From: Hyphochytrium catenoides
Taxonomy: Eukaryota; Sar; Hyphochytriomycetes; Hyphochytriales; Hyphochytriaceae
Length of the DNA stretch: 64,000 bases
Reading direction: 5' to 3'
NCBI GenBank assembly: GCA_900088475.1
Contig: FLMG01004137.1
Span: 80,670 to 144,669 of the forward strand
In this document: positions 47,831 through 59,400 of the stretch, in pieces
Layout of the letters: every line of letters begins with the position of its first letter
How positions within the stretch are numbered: position 1 is the first letter of the stretch
The notes under the pieces: generated by a model
Database searches by the model: none
What the model was told of the DNA's origin: nothing
What the model saw: the letters and a program-made list of their open reading frames with translations, nothing else
Translations under genes and position numbers: made by a program

Positions 47831-49422
47831 CGGCGGGCTAATAACTGTTCACATCTTTTTGGCAGCGGAAAGTCATTCTTCCCATACATTGTCCTTCCTG
47901 GTCCCCTGATGAAGCAGAAGCGCTGTTTGCACCTTGCAGTCCGGCTCTCGGGCTCTCTTTCCCTGAGCAGATAAGAACTAGGAGATGCCCAACAGCATGC
48001 AGTCGGCTGCCCTTGAATAAGCTCTTGAGCAATAGAAAGAAGGTTGACGATGGATCTTTAGGGTTCGGAAAGAAAGGATGTCAGAATTTGGAGATCTACG
48101 CCCTCTGTCTCTGTATTACTAACATTTCATCGGGTTATTTGATACTCCGGAGTACCTCTTCCCACTCTGTCTCTTCGTTGGTCGTGTGTTCTGTGCCATA
48201 CAGCCCATAGCCCATAGAATTGTCCCCACGACCAAAAAGGGATGTGCATCCCAGCCGTTAGCGGCTATCTTGAAGGCAAGAAGAATGTGGGAGGTGACGA
48301 TCTGCTTTCCTTTGGTGGGCGTTACAGGTGGTAGCCGCTAACCGCTAGATGTCCCCTTGTGAGACGCTTGTGGTGACAGAGGAAACCTTGTTTGATGGAG
48401 AGCGCGCTAGACCTGGATCTTATTCATGGTGCTAGGCGTATACAGAGCGAGACAGAAGAGAGAGAGAGATAAGACAAGTCGTGGGTTGCAGGGATTGTGT
48501 GTTCGAGACAGAGTCCGGAGGGAGGTAGAGATGATGAAGGGCAAAGCTGGAGGTAAAGAGGAGAAGCTCTTGGTCATAAGGTACAAGAGGGAGGTGGTCG
48601 ACAGAAGTGGGGAGAGACAGTGAGGAGAGGCCAAGAAGAGGAGAGGATAGTCGCAACTGGTTAGGGAAATGGGTGCGGGAAATGTTGAACGGATAGTTAC
48701 TGCTTAGAGAGCCTGCTAGAGAAAGAGGGAAGAGAGAGAACGGCAAGGATGGGCAAACTCCCTGGACATAACGAAGGCAATCAGCACCCATTCCGTGGAT
48801 ATTTCTCTCCCTCTCCTCTCCTCTCCTCTCCTCTCCTCTTCTCTCTCTCTCTCTCTCTCTCTGTTTCTCCGTTTACAAGCAATACAACCCACAAATATCC
48901 CAGCCACCAATGCCCAACCAAATCCTCTCTCTCTACAATCCGAGTACTGCCCTCTTCCTCCTCCTCCTTCCAGCCTTTATCAACACAGCTTCCAGAGGCC
49001 GAAGAGAGCCGTTCGTTTATTCTGCAGCCAAATCCCTTTCTTGTCAGCTACACAATCAAATCTCTCACCACGCCCTAGCGGCTGTTACCCTCATCCTCGC
49101 CTCTTTCCTTCATCCTCCTCTCTGTCTCTTTTGTCTCCCCTGTTTCACTCTTACTCTTCCTTCATCGCCACCATCATAGATAACTCCCGTCTCCTGGAGC
49201 TCAACGCCTAGTGAATTGGTAGGTGTACCTTCTACGACCTTATGGGAGGGCTTGCTGACTAGCGTATCTCGACTTTGCTCGCTCAACGCCGTACTCATTT
49301 TCCATTATCTACAAGCGCAGAAGAACGCTTTCCGGCTGCAGCCAAAGCTTGACCTTGCCAGAGCTTAATCCACACCAGCTCCGCCAGAAGCTAGCCCAAC
49401 GCTAACTCAATTTACAGCAGCT
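47831..49422. other. Long divergent interval with CT microsatellite
   Basis: About 1.6 kb between the rsmJ-like and PX-RING start codons. It contains an 11-bp inverted repeat (GTTAGCGGCTA at 48257-48267 against 48332-48342) and a pyrimidine-rich stretch. Overlapping open frames in the CT-rich part (48749-49211) are low-complexity artefacts. Confidence 0.5.
48804..48862. repeat. CTCCT/CT microsatellite
   Basis: Tandem CTCTC/CTCCT units pass into about ten pure CT dinucleotides. Such tracts lie upstream of genes in many eukaryotes; here it is some 560 bp upstream of the PX-RING start. Confidence 0.95.
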
Positions 49423-50345
49423 ATGGTCTACAGCTTAGGAACTTTTGGAGATTACTCGGTCTCCGTAAAGGGCCACGCCACAGAGGTTTTCGGTATCTAT
49501 GACGTGCGGATAAGAACTGGGACTGGGTTGGAGTGGTCGGTGTCTCATAGATTTGCGGACTTCGCATGGCTTCGGAAGCGTCTCTTAGAAAGACTAAAGC
49601 TTCACGGGTTCAGGCATCACGGTTGTCCTTGCGATTTGGAGGCTATAACGAAAGAACTGAGATCTTTCCTCATCTTTCCCTGGAGGCGACCCTTTGGCTC
49701 TAAGAGCGCTAGAGTGATCAACAAGAGAGCTCCAAAGCTCGAGGAATATCTGCGGAACCTCTTCAAGTTCATCTCCACACACGAGAGCATCTGCCGCTGT
49801 TACGATGTGGAGTTAGCAATAACGACGTACATTAAGTCGTTTATCGACCCGCTCCACGAATTTGTCAGCAAGGACAATCAGCTACGAGCGGCAGAGAAGC
49901 TCCTGCGACTCTCTTCAATGGACTATAATACGAACCTCGAGACCATGAGTCCAGATGATGCTAGCATCCACTGCGCAATATGTTTGGAGCTCTATAGCAC
50001 AGACAATAGCTCGAACTTTAGCGATAGAAGCAGTCTCCCGGACAACGACTTTGAGTCACCGGGTAAGAGCTTGTCAGGAGAGAGTCCCGAGGGTGAAGGA
50101 GTGGACATCCCAGAGTCCGAGCTAATCAAGGAGCAGGCTCTGGCAGATTGCCAAGAGGCGCGCCAGGAGGCGAGACCTAAGACAGAAAGGATGGAGGTAT
50201 TTAGAGTCTGTGGGGAGCAGACGGGTGACTGTGCAGTTGAGACTCTTGTTCTCCTTCCTTGCGGTCACCTCTTCCACGAGTCCTGCGTGCTCGGGTGGTT
50301 TGAAAACCATTGTACTTGTCCCTTGTGCCGTCAACACGTTTACTG
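49423..50345 (+). CDS. PX-domain E3-like RING-H2 protein, intronless
   Basis: A single-exon gene of 307 residues in a region where most other genes are spliced. Residues 1-130 form a PX (phosphoinositide-binding) domain: YDVRIRTGTGLEW, the basic HRFADFAWLRKRL motif (R-F-x-D-F, phosphate contact), and RAPKLEEYLRNLFKFI. The C-terminal RING-H2 finger reads C184-x2-C187, then after 92 residues C280-x-H282-x2-H285-x2-C288-x10-C299-x2-C302 (LLPCGHLFHESCVLGWFENH). The insert between the second and third ligands is acidic and Ser-rich and probably disordered. RING-H2 proteins usually transfer ubiquitin from an E2; with a PX domain the likely site is endosomal or other PI3P membranes. PX-RING fusions are not familiar to me. 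ATG at 49423 is preceded by an in-frame-free, pyrimidine-rich leader. Confidence 0.85.
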
Positions 50346-51452
50346 ACTTTCCCTCGATAAGAGGCCCTGCATACTTCCAAGGCACGATAGAGGGAGTCAG
50401 AAAGTAACTTATTTATGTGACATTAGTTGTGTGTAGGAGAGAGAGACAGACAGAGAGAGCTAGCTCTAGGTGCTTCAGGTCAGCTGGAGCTGAGGAGGCA
50501 TGGAAACCCGTTATTATCAGCAATTCCATAAACTAGTGGCCATTGCTAACAACCAGTGGTGTTGGTCCCTCCCGCGTAACTAATTGGCTGGCACATGCTA
50601 TCTCCTGGCTTTAAACTTGACGCTATCATCAACCAATGCTACTCTCTTCTTCACTCCTTGCGCGTCTCTCTGGTAGTAGGCTAACCGTGCCTGCGCGTTT
50701 CTTATGGTACAGTCTATGTGGGAATCAACCCCTCGCGCACTACATGGACGCATAGGTCAAATTGAGGGAGGACCCTGTGTAGATGCATCGTGGCTGAATG
50801 CTGGGCCAGCACCGTTGACAGATGAGCGGAGGAGATGTGAGTACAAGGAGGATCAACAGCAAGATGCGGACCATGACGTTTCGACTATTGAGAATATCCC
50901 CATCCTTTATAGTAGAGGATCATGATTATGGTTTACTTTATTTGGAACCTTGGCGATGGCAATCAGCACCTGAACTTTCGAAGATCTTGTAGGTGCATCA
51001 GCACTGTCAGCACTACTGTATTGAGTAGTGAGCAAGGTGCTGCTCTCCTCATCCTTGCGGAGGTATCGGCATGGGTCATCTACTGCAGGCAGTTAGAGGA
51101 CTGCGGGTAATGCTCTGCGGTTAGAGGCGCAGAGTGTGATGCTTTGAGGTAGACTGGGGCCTTACTTGCCAAGCTACTATCGTTTCCTCTATAGCGCAAT
51201 CGTAGGACATGGCTGTTTAGCAAGGAGGTGGGTGGTGTCGAGCTGTGGCAGACTTAACAAGCCGTCGAGAGACGGAGAGAGGCATTGTAGAAGGCCTGGA
51301 GCCTTTATTAATACCCACTGGTCTTCGGTCTAGTACTCCTCGCCACAGCCGGCTCAAGCTGATGATCTCTAAAAAGAGTTTTTTTTAGTGGAGCGCCGCA
51401 CTTGCCCGAACAGGATATGCTTCTGGAGACCCCTGTACAAGCATAAGTCGAT
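50346..51452. other. Spacer between PX-RING and coiled-coil genes
   Basis: About 1.1 kb between two same-strand genes. Short frames at 50704-50925 and 50922-51110 have no recognisable features. I see no RNA gene or repeat beyond a brief GA-rich tract near 50436-50460. Confidence 0.45.
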
Positions 51453-53480
51453 ATGGCGGACAGAGGCCAAAACTGTTCTACTAATAACAGCCCAGAAGAG
51501 CTGGGAAGCGCGCACTTACCGCGGCCTACCTCCCAAATAGCACAGGTAAGACTCTGCTACTCCTCCGTAGACCGCTTCTTGGTCACCTCTTACGTTTCTC
51601 ACTACGTGCCCCTCTAATGCAGTTGAATGCTAGCATTGAAGGGAAGACGATTCCTTCCCTGGCTGTGAGCTCGACAATGCTCATGTTGCCCGAAATTGAC
51701 CAGAAAATTGCTCATGAAGTCGATAAGGTACTCTATCTTACCTTCTGCTTCGTACTTCTGCTAACTAAGCCAGTCAGCTATAAGTGCCAGCTTATACATC
51801 GCCAGCTCTGCTGGCCCGGAGCCTCTTTGCTACATGCACTGAACTATTGTCCCCCTTATAGGTCAGAGCCCAACTAAAGCATTCCTTCGATCAATCATTG
51901 TTGAAGCTCACAGAAAGAGTTCATGAGGAGAGACAGTTAAGGTTACGAGCAGAGGAGAGATTGGCAAGGATCGAGCTGGAGATAGGTGGGGACGCGAAAG
52001 AGACCAGCCCTCTACATTGGAAGCCCTTTGATTGAATACTTTCTGTTGGGTCATGTCAACTTGTTTACACAGTCCTCCGTTAGTCTCATCTCCACGCACT
52101 GCTTATACTTTACAACTCGATTCTAGCTACACAGCAGCAGACCAAAGGTGAAGTCCTTCGACAGCGGCTGCAGGATCAGAAGGTTGGCACAGCTTGATGC
52201 ATCGTGGCCGTAGCAAATTTAAACTCCGTCTGACGTGTAGCGGCTGTCGGAGTCTGTGGAGACCATGCAAGAAAAGCTAGGTGTGTTCCTGAACTCCTCT
52301 GCGTTGGACAAACGCATCACAAGCCTAAATTGCGCGCAATAGAAGTCTTGCAGGATAAAATAATAGGCCTTCAGACCACTACCAGCACGATAGAAGTAAG
52401 TAGTGGTTCATTGCGATAGGACATGAACATGTCACTTACCCTTTGCCTGAGCAGAGTTTGGGCAGACTACGCGAGAAAGATCGCATAGACTTCTCTCGGG
52501 AAAGCACCAGGGTTCAGAATATCTGTGAGGGTATTTTGCAGGAGATGAGCCGTCAGGGAGAGACGGTCCTAGCACTTCAAGCTTCTTTGCAGGTATACGA
52601 GCGCCATTGCCTAACAAAGCTGAGTGCTATGGAGCTGACCCATGGCATAGGAAGTGGCAGCCAGAGTAGACCTTGTAGGAACAAAAATCACCCACACGGC
52701 AATTAGCACCATTGAATCCGTAGCAGAAGAGGTATACGACACGGCAGAGATAAGTCAGGCATGAATTTAAAGATGAGAATCTCTCCACCTTGTAACCTGC
52801 AGCAGCTCCGACCGACAATTAGACATGTAGCTCTAGCTCAGGTAACAAGATCTACATTCCACCTTAATCTCTTTTCAGGTCCGACTAAACCATCACTGCG
52901 GCGGAAAGACATATCAGCGGCGTCTTGCACTAAAATTCTATCATCCTTAATAGCTATCTCACGTTCCTCTACTCCTTTAGGAAGTACAGGGACGAGAAAT
53001 CAAGAGCTGGAACACTAGAGTCACTCCATTGTTAGCTGTTTCTCAGGTACTAGCAAACCTCCTCTTCATTGGCGCTTGCCCGCAAAGTGGTTGAGCCGGC
53101 CCGTACCTTTACTTGTCTGTCTCAGGACGTTAAGAAGGATTGTGAGGTCCTTAAGGCTCAGCTTGAGAGCGTCCAAGCTCAGACGACTCGACAGCGACGG
53201 GCTTTGCGAATAGTTCAAGTGGAGTTGGACAATCTAGCTTCCCTTTCGAGCACCTCCGAATCGGAACTTCTAGGCCTTCGGACAGAAATCACCCACGTTC
53301 GGGCCACTGCTGATAGGTAACCGTGTTGGAGAGGATCTGCGTTCACAAATTTGCTAAAAGGTGCTTTTGGATCGTAGCAATAGGGAGGATCTGCGGGTCT
53401 TATCGCTAGACATACAAGCGATGAAACGTTCACTCAAGGCACAGGCATCCTTCCTCAAAGACAGCAACTTCTGCTGTTAG
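51453..53480 (+). CDS. Coiled-coil protein of unknown function
   Basis: Many short exons alternate with short introns: 51453-51545, 51623-51727, 51862-51985, 52127-52182, 52241-52280, 52343-52395, 52455-52592, 52651-52731, 52803-52841, 52981-53046, 53126-53316 and a last exon ending at 53480. Phases close through 53046; the join into the last exon is unresolved. The protein starts MADRGQNCSTNNSPEELGSA and is almost entirely heptad-like charged helix (e.g. LTERVHEERQLRLRAEERLA, VLKAQLESVQAQTTRQRR), ending LKAQASFLKDSNFCC. The many short helical segments recall striated-fibre assemblins (flagellar root proteins), but I see no diagnostic motif, so I give no name. It converges on the EF-hand gene, 127 bp away. 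Confidence 0.6.
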
Positions 53481-53607
53481 CATCCTTGTGCAGTACCACT
53501 GTGATGTTGAACAGATATATATATACCATTATGTCCTTAGTACGTAGAGTGTTTTATATACTATAAGGGCCATGTACGTAGGATGTGCCTCCCTAGGCTG
53601 GTCATAT

Positions 53608-55066
53608 CTAGGGTTCCTTTGCCATGACGTCCAGCTCCTTCTGAAGCTCGTCTTTCTTTTTCAGATAATCGTAATGAGCGTTCACTTTAAGACCTAGCAA
53701 TGGCGTCGCATCATCTACTAGCAGCTCTACAGGAACGTCATTTCTAATGGCGTCCTCAATCTGGCGAAGCATCTCCAGAGGTGCTGTTCTATTCTCATCC
53801 CACCTTGCTCTCAGCTTTTGTACAGTGGCATAGCTTCGAGGCCAATTGATGTTCATCACAATGGCGTTGAGATAGCCGTAGGTCGTCTGATCCTTAGGAT
53901 TGAAGGGCGTAACTTTGTGCAACGCGAGCTCCTTTTGCATATCCATAATGCGTTTCTTGATTCCCTTCATTGCACGCCGCTTCTCGTCAAGATTCTCTAA
54001 GTTGTCTGCTTCTTGCGCCTCCTGTTTTAGCTCCATGAGTTGGTTGTACAAGTCAGATTTGCGGTCGATGTTGACCTTCACGTAGAACTTGTTGTACAAG
54101 TCGGCTTTAGCGAAGAACTTATCGATCTGAGCACGGATCTGCAGAATCTAACGTTAGTCCATGGTGCACCGAACCGAATCAATCACTAGGGAACTAGGGA
54201 CGGATCCGGCCATAGTCGAAACCTACCAGCTTCTAACTACTTCGCGAGGTTCTTACCTTCTGCAGCTCTGCCTTTCTGTCCAGATAAGCCTTCTTCTCCT
54301 CCTCATTTTCAAATTCTGGCTCTACGCCGTCAATGTAGCCGTCACCATCATAGTCCTCGCTCTCCTTGTATTCATTGTGCAGATAGTCATCTCTCTTGCT
54401 TTTCTCACTCTCTACTAAAGAAGCAAAATCGTGCTGGAGAAGCTGGAGGCGGTTCTTCGCATGACGGGCCTCGTTTTCCAGTTTCTTGGTGACCTCCGCT
54501 GCCAATCTATGGGATACTGCAGTGAATGTATCCATCTCTTGTACGAAAAGCTCAAGCAATTCCTTCTCCTGAGTGCCGGAGAGCCCGACCTCCCCAGCAA
54601 CTTTGTTCAGCCCCAGCATGAACTCATTTTTGTTTTGTTGTTCCACCTCGTCCATCTGCTCGAGGTACCACTCAGCCAAAATCCCTTGTCTGCCCTCCAA
54701 CTGAAGCTGGTTCTCCAGTTGAAGCTCAAGATTTGCCAGTTTTGTTGCCATTCCAAACTCTGACTGGCGCTTGTGCCGGACTTCAGTCTCTAACTGATGC
54801 GTGGTCTTCCATAGATCCTGTGGCATCGGGACTAAGTGTGTATGCCTCAACAGCTATCGGGCTGCCTCTTCGCTTATACAGAATCTACTTACATGGTTTG
54901 TGCCGAAATAAAGGCCAGCAAGCCCCACAATAAGGATGAACGAGGCTGCGGCAACCTTCCAAAAGTTGTCGCGGCGCAGGATGTAAGCAGGGGTCTTATC
55001 ATTAGGGCCCAGCTTCGCAGGCATGAGGCCGATGGCACCCTCCAGCTGGGTATAGCCGTATTCCAT
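53608..55066 (-). CDS. Single-pass membrane, EF-hand, coiled-coil protein
   Basis: Three exons close in phase (55066-54893, 54853-54257 and 54138-53608), giving 433 residues. Near the N-terminus, about residues 34-56, a hydrophobic segment (NFWKVAAASFILIVGLAGLY) follows a short head and is probably a membrane anchor. The rest is charged coiled coil. At about residue 225 there is one textbook EF-hand loop, DYDGDGYIDGVE, with acidic residues at positions 1, 3, 5, 9 and 12 and Gly at 6, flanked by helical sequence (KRDDYLHNEYKESE and FENEEEKKAYLDRKAE). It is unpaired. I do not recognise the family. A calcium-sensing tether on an organelle membrane is a guess only. The start is the first ATG of the frame and follows directly on a pyrimidine-rich upstream region. 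Confidence 0.75.
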
Positions 55067-56411
55067 GGTTGTAGCGATGTAAGAAGTCCGAACGGGTTGG
55101 GAGCAGCTTACTAGGCAAAGGAGCTACGCGTGCAGGCCAAATAAGCCCAGGATCGCCAGTTGCTTCAGTCAAGCTGACGCACTGTGCTAAAACTCCTTCG
55201 AAGGAAAAATATAGAATTGCAGGAGAGCATGCACTACGGCCGGTTGCACCCTGCCTCAAAACTCTTGGTGCTTTATTGAATTCCCCTTAGCCCTTTACTC
55301 TGTCGTCTCCCTGCCCTGGGGTATGTTGCGTTGTCCCAAACCTCACTTCAGACCTCCAGATCCAGGCTTCTTGGCCTTGAGTCTTTTAGCTGACTAGGGC
55401 CAATCATGAGATCATACCGCCATCAGCTGTGGGCGCCGTCGTAGGGCACAGAAGGGAAGGGTGAGGCGACATCACATTTCTTTCTTTCGATCCTTCTCCC
55501 AGCGGCTTCCCCTCCACCTTCGGAGGTGGACCCAGAACTCTTCCGTCCTGCCCCTTCACGAAAGGTAACATCCTTTGCTTTCCCCCTCAACTACTACTAC
55601 TGACACACCATCACAACCTTATGTAGCCTGAGATAGATTGGTATGTACAGCTAACTCACGCTATGATTCTGCCATATTACTACTGCCACCACGAAAGAAA
55701 TCTCATTCGACTCTTTAGTAATAAGGACCACCATAGCATAATTTATTGTATGCTGTTGGGGGACGTGGTAATAACTATTCTACCTTCAACATCCATATAT
55801 ATCATATCAAAACTGAGATCTAAACCTCTCACCTTGATATTAGTAACCAGACCATACCAAGATTGGTAATCACTTTCCTTGATATGGCAGTCTCTGTTTA
55901 CATGGTTTATTAGAATACAGCGCATCATATACAGCACATGTACGGCGAACAACAGGTGGGGCTTGAGCTCAATCCCAGTCTGGTCTTTTATAGAGGAAGG
56001 AGTTTCAAAGCAGGTCACAGATGAGAAGGAAGAAATGAAGCTTGAGCCGTCTGATGAATGATGAAGAGATGTCCTAGTGCAATGCTGCACTTGTTGGCTG
56101 TGAGTGGCCTGTTGGCCCTCATCATGCCATAGAGTTCCCCAAGAGGATTGGACTGGCACAATGATAGACCTTGTAAGTTCCATGACATTCATGCTCCATG
56201 AGCGCCGGGCACTCCACTAAGTCGGTTAGCGTCTGGCTTGGGGGTGAGAGTCGTCAACAACCATCTGACGAATGGAATCGAGGAAGAGGAGCATGCGAAG
56301 AAATGGTGACCCCAATAGGGCCATGTTTGTGGCAGGAGCGGGACCATAGCTCCATCTCTTGGAGAACGAGGTCCTGCGGTAGAAAGTTCTGACACGGCAC
56401 GTCACGGAGAG
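55067..56411. other. Divergent interval between EF-hand and SH3b genes
   Basis: About 1.35 kb. It contains AT-richer sequence near 55650-55900 with only unremarkable short frames on both strands. No conserved exon, RNA gene or repeat is seen. Confidence 0.45.
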
Positions 56412-59400
56412 ATGACGCTGTGGTACCGTTTAGCCTCGCATCTGCCTTCGGAGGCACAAATCCGCGTTAGAGATTCGCCCACCCTTGAGGGAGACCCTGT
56501 GGGGTCAATATCCCACGCTTCCGTGTTCAGCTTGTTGAGATTGCTGAACAATGACAGCTGGGCAATGGTAGGAGTGGGAAAGACAAAGTAGACTTCTGCC
56601 CATGAGTCTATTGTTGATGACAATGTCTTCCTCTGGTTCTTATAGGTCTGGTACGGAGGCGCAATAGCCTATCTTATGGCTCGAGATGGCAGTGGAATGG
56701 AGCTCATTGAGCCGCTTGAAAAACCAAGTGTGCTGCAAGGTTCTGCCTTCTATTTCTCCAAAGTTGGCCGCCTAATATGGCTCTGACGTGGTGTCATCTT
56801 CTTCATGCCTTAATCCACCTCAAGGTGATGAAAAAAGCAAGTGGTATCGGGTTTCTCCTTCTCTTCCACCAGAAAGCAAACTCCGCGTCAGAGCCGGTCC
56901 GAGTATTGATGCTGCCGCCGTGGGAGTCATTGAGGCTGGAATTGCTATCAGAGGTAAGTCTGATAAGGAACCTAAGAGTTGATGTATCGGGCGTCAACAT
57001 CGCTGACTCTGTTCAGGCATACGACAAAACAAGTGGTTGATGGTCGAAGGTACTTTCACCGTAAGTTTTTTACTTTTGTCCGACTTACGTCATAAAATAA
57101 CAAGCTGCCTCTACATTCTCACTTCTGCGACTATTCTTTCCTGTTCGCGTGGCTCTGCTTCAGCCTATTGATTCGCATGCCCCCTGCTGGGTATTGATGG
57201 AAACCGATGATGGGCTGCAACTTCTCACTGAGGCCGAGGACCCGTTTTCCATCAATCACAACAGCTATTCACTTAGCAATAAGCCAAGAACTACTTTGGA
57301 GGTCGCGCAATATCTGCCCAAGGCGGCGCGTATATGCGTCAGAAGAGCCCCGAGTATTGATGCAGAGGTTGCTGGTAGCATTGGTGTCGGAGATATTATC
57401 ACCATAACTCTGGATAGGGAAAATTGGATGCAGATTCTGAGAGTTCATCACGTTACAGGAGAGGACGGCACTGGGCTGGTGGGGATGTGGGTGATGAAGA
57501 ACTCCAACGGGATGGACCTCTTCACCCCCATTTTTGCACCAGAGACCCTTCCGCCCAGTTACTTAGCAAGGTCAGAAGGTTTGTCGACCTCTTTATTAGA
57601 GTCGATAAAGGTTTCCCTCACGGTAGCAGAGGATCCTACAAATGGTTCCGTGACGAAGCATCTGCACGACAGTACGAGGCCTTTGTCAGAAGGGCTTAGC
57701 ACTGGTAGCCCTGTGAGATTTCATGATAGCATTGAAAACGCCCCAAAGACAGATGGAGCTCTACCCTCAGGTAAGCGGTCAGTTTTCAGAAACTTCTGTG
57801 TCAGCCTTCAATAATTCTCCTGATGACCAGGGGAGGCAGAGATGATATCTAGCGTGCACCATGGAAAATCGGAGCAAGTGATACCAGAGAATGGTCAGGA
57901 GATTGACAACTCACAGTCTTCCGGCACACGAGAAGGGTGTCTAATTGGGTCAGAGCCTGACATTCATCCACAGAGTCAGACTGAACTTACTCCGGGATGT
58001 CAAGAGGGGAAGGCGGCTGACATCGATGCAAAAGCTTTGCCAGAAGACTCCAGTTCTCATCATGCAGCCCTTTCTTTCCTCTCCACCACTATGGATGGAG
58101 AACTCCTAGAGGCGCTGCCGTCCCTTTCCCAGAGCGCGCTAGAAGTGGACAATGGAGTTTTGCGATCAAGGTCTTGGGATGACCAGCCACTGCCAACCTC
58201 AATTCGAAGGGTATCAGAGGGACAAACAGAGCTCAAGGTGACAGAAGGGTCGCCAGGGCCTTCGTTGCAATATAGCAGCTCAGAGATGCCATCTGAGGGT
58301 ACACGGGCTCCCCTAGCCGGGACGGTTCCTTCTATCCTGTCCCAGCACACAGCGACAATAGTAGGGGTGACTTCAGCAGTGGACAAGGACTCTGAAGATT
58401 CAGTCTCCTTATCATCTACAGAGCAGCAGATCTCGGGTGGAAGTGGCACCTTACGTACCGATTTTGTACCGGTAGAGGACGGATCTCTAGGGCCAAGTGC
58501 GGTCAATGGGGTAACAGAAGCTTCTCTGCAGCTTCCCGAATCGCAGGATGAAGAAGAGGAACCAATCTCGGGTGACACTGGCTTGGGGGAAGTGGGTGAC
58601 ATTCTCGGACACTCTGTGCAAATCCCTTCCTCAGCTCATGATGGAGCCGAACTCGGGTTGGGAGGGTGCTGTGACAAGGACTCTGGGGGACAAAGAAGTG
58701 AGTACGCGGTGGGGCCAGAAAAGGTGCCAGAGTCTTTGCCAGAAGAACAAGAAACGTTATGTTGCAACACTGAGCTTAGCTACAATGCCTTGAACGATGA
58801 TAAACACACATATGGACGGGCAAATGGTTCTCCACGAGTAAAAGAGGATCCGGTTCAGGTTGCACTGAACAGCCTTGGCGCCGGAGCTATCCTAGTGCAA
58901 CCCCCCAGGGCCGAAGGACAAACTTCTCAGTCTCCACTTCCCGTGCCGGAGCAGACATTTCCTGCCTGCGCGGTTGGACAGTCTTATCTAATTGGGGAAG
59001 CTGGCAGCGGTGCAGTTGGGGAGGACATACGGATGCAACCAATTGCCCAAGTCGAAGAAGAGTCTAGCATTGCTGCGGAAGGCACTGAATGGCCAACTGG
59101 GGCTCCGGGAGATTCTTCTGTCGAGTCTCCAAAGATTAGTGAAGAAAAGCCGGTTGAACAAGAGGTTCAAGAAGAGCCAAACGTGACTGACTGTCAAGGA
59201 TCTGTTGGAGAAAACCAAAGAGGTGAACACTTTGACGGCAAAGAAATAGTATTAGGCGAGAGTAGTAGCGATAGCTCGTCAGACAGTGGAGCTGAGCAAG
59301 AAGTTGACAGAACTGTCAAAATGGCACCCGAAACTTCGGAGCAGCAAGGATTCCAGGTTTCTTTCAAGGAAGAAGAAACAGAGGATGGAGATGTCAGTAT

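Noticed and set aside
48749-49211. Overlapping plus-strand ORFs of 89 to 138 codons
   Set aside because: They run through the CTCCT/CT microsatellite and are low-complexity Ser/Leu/Pro translations in all three frames.
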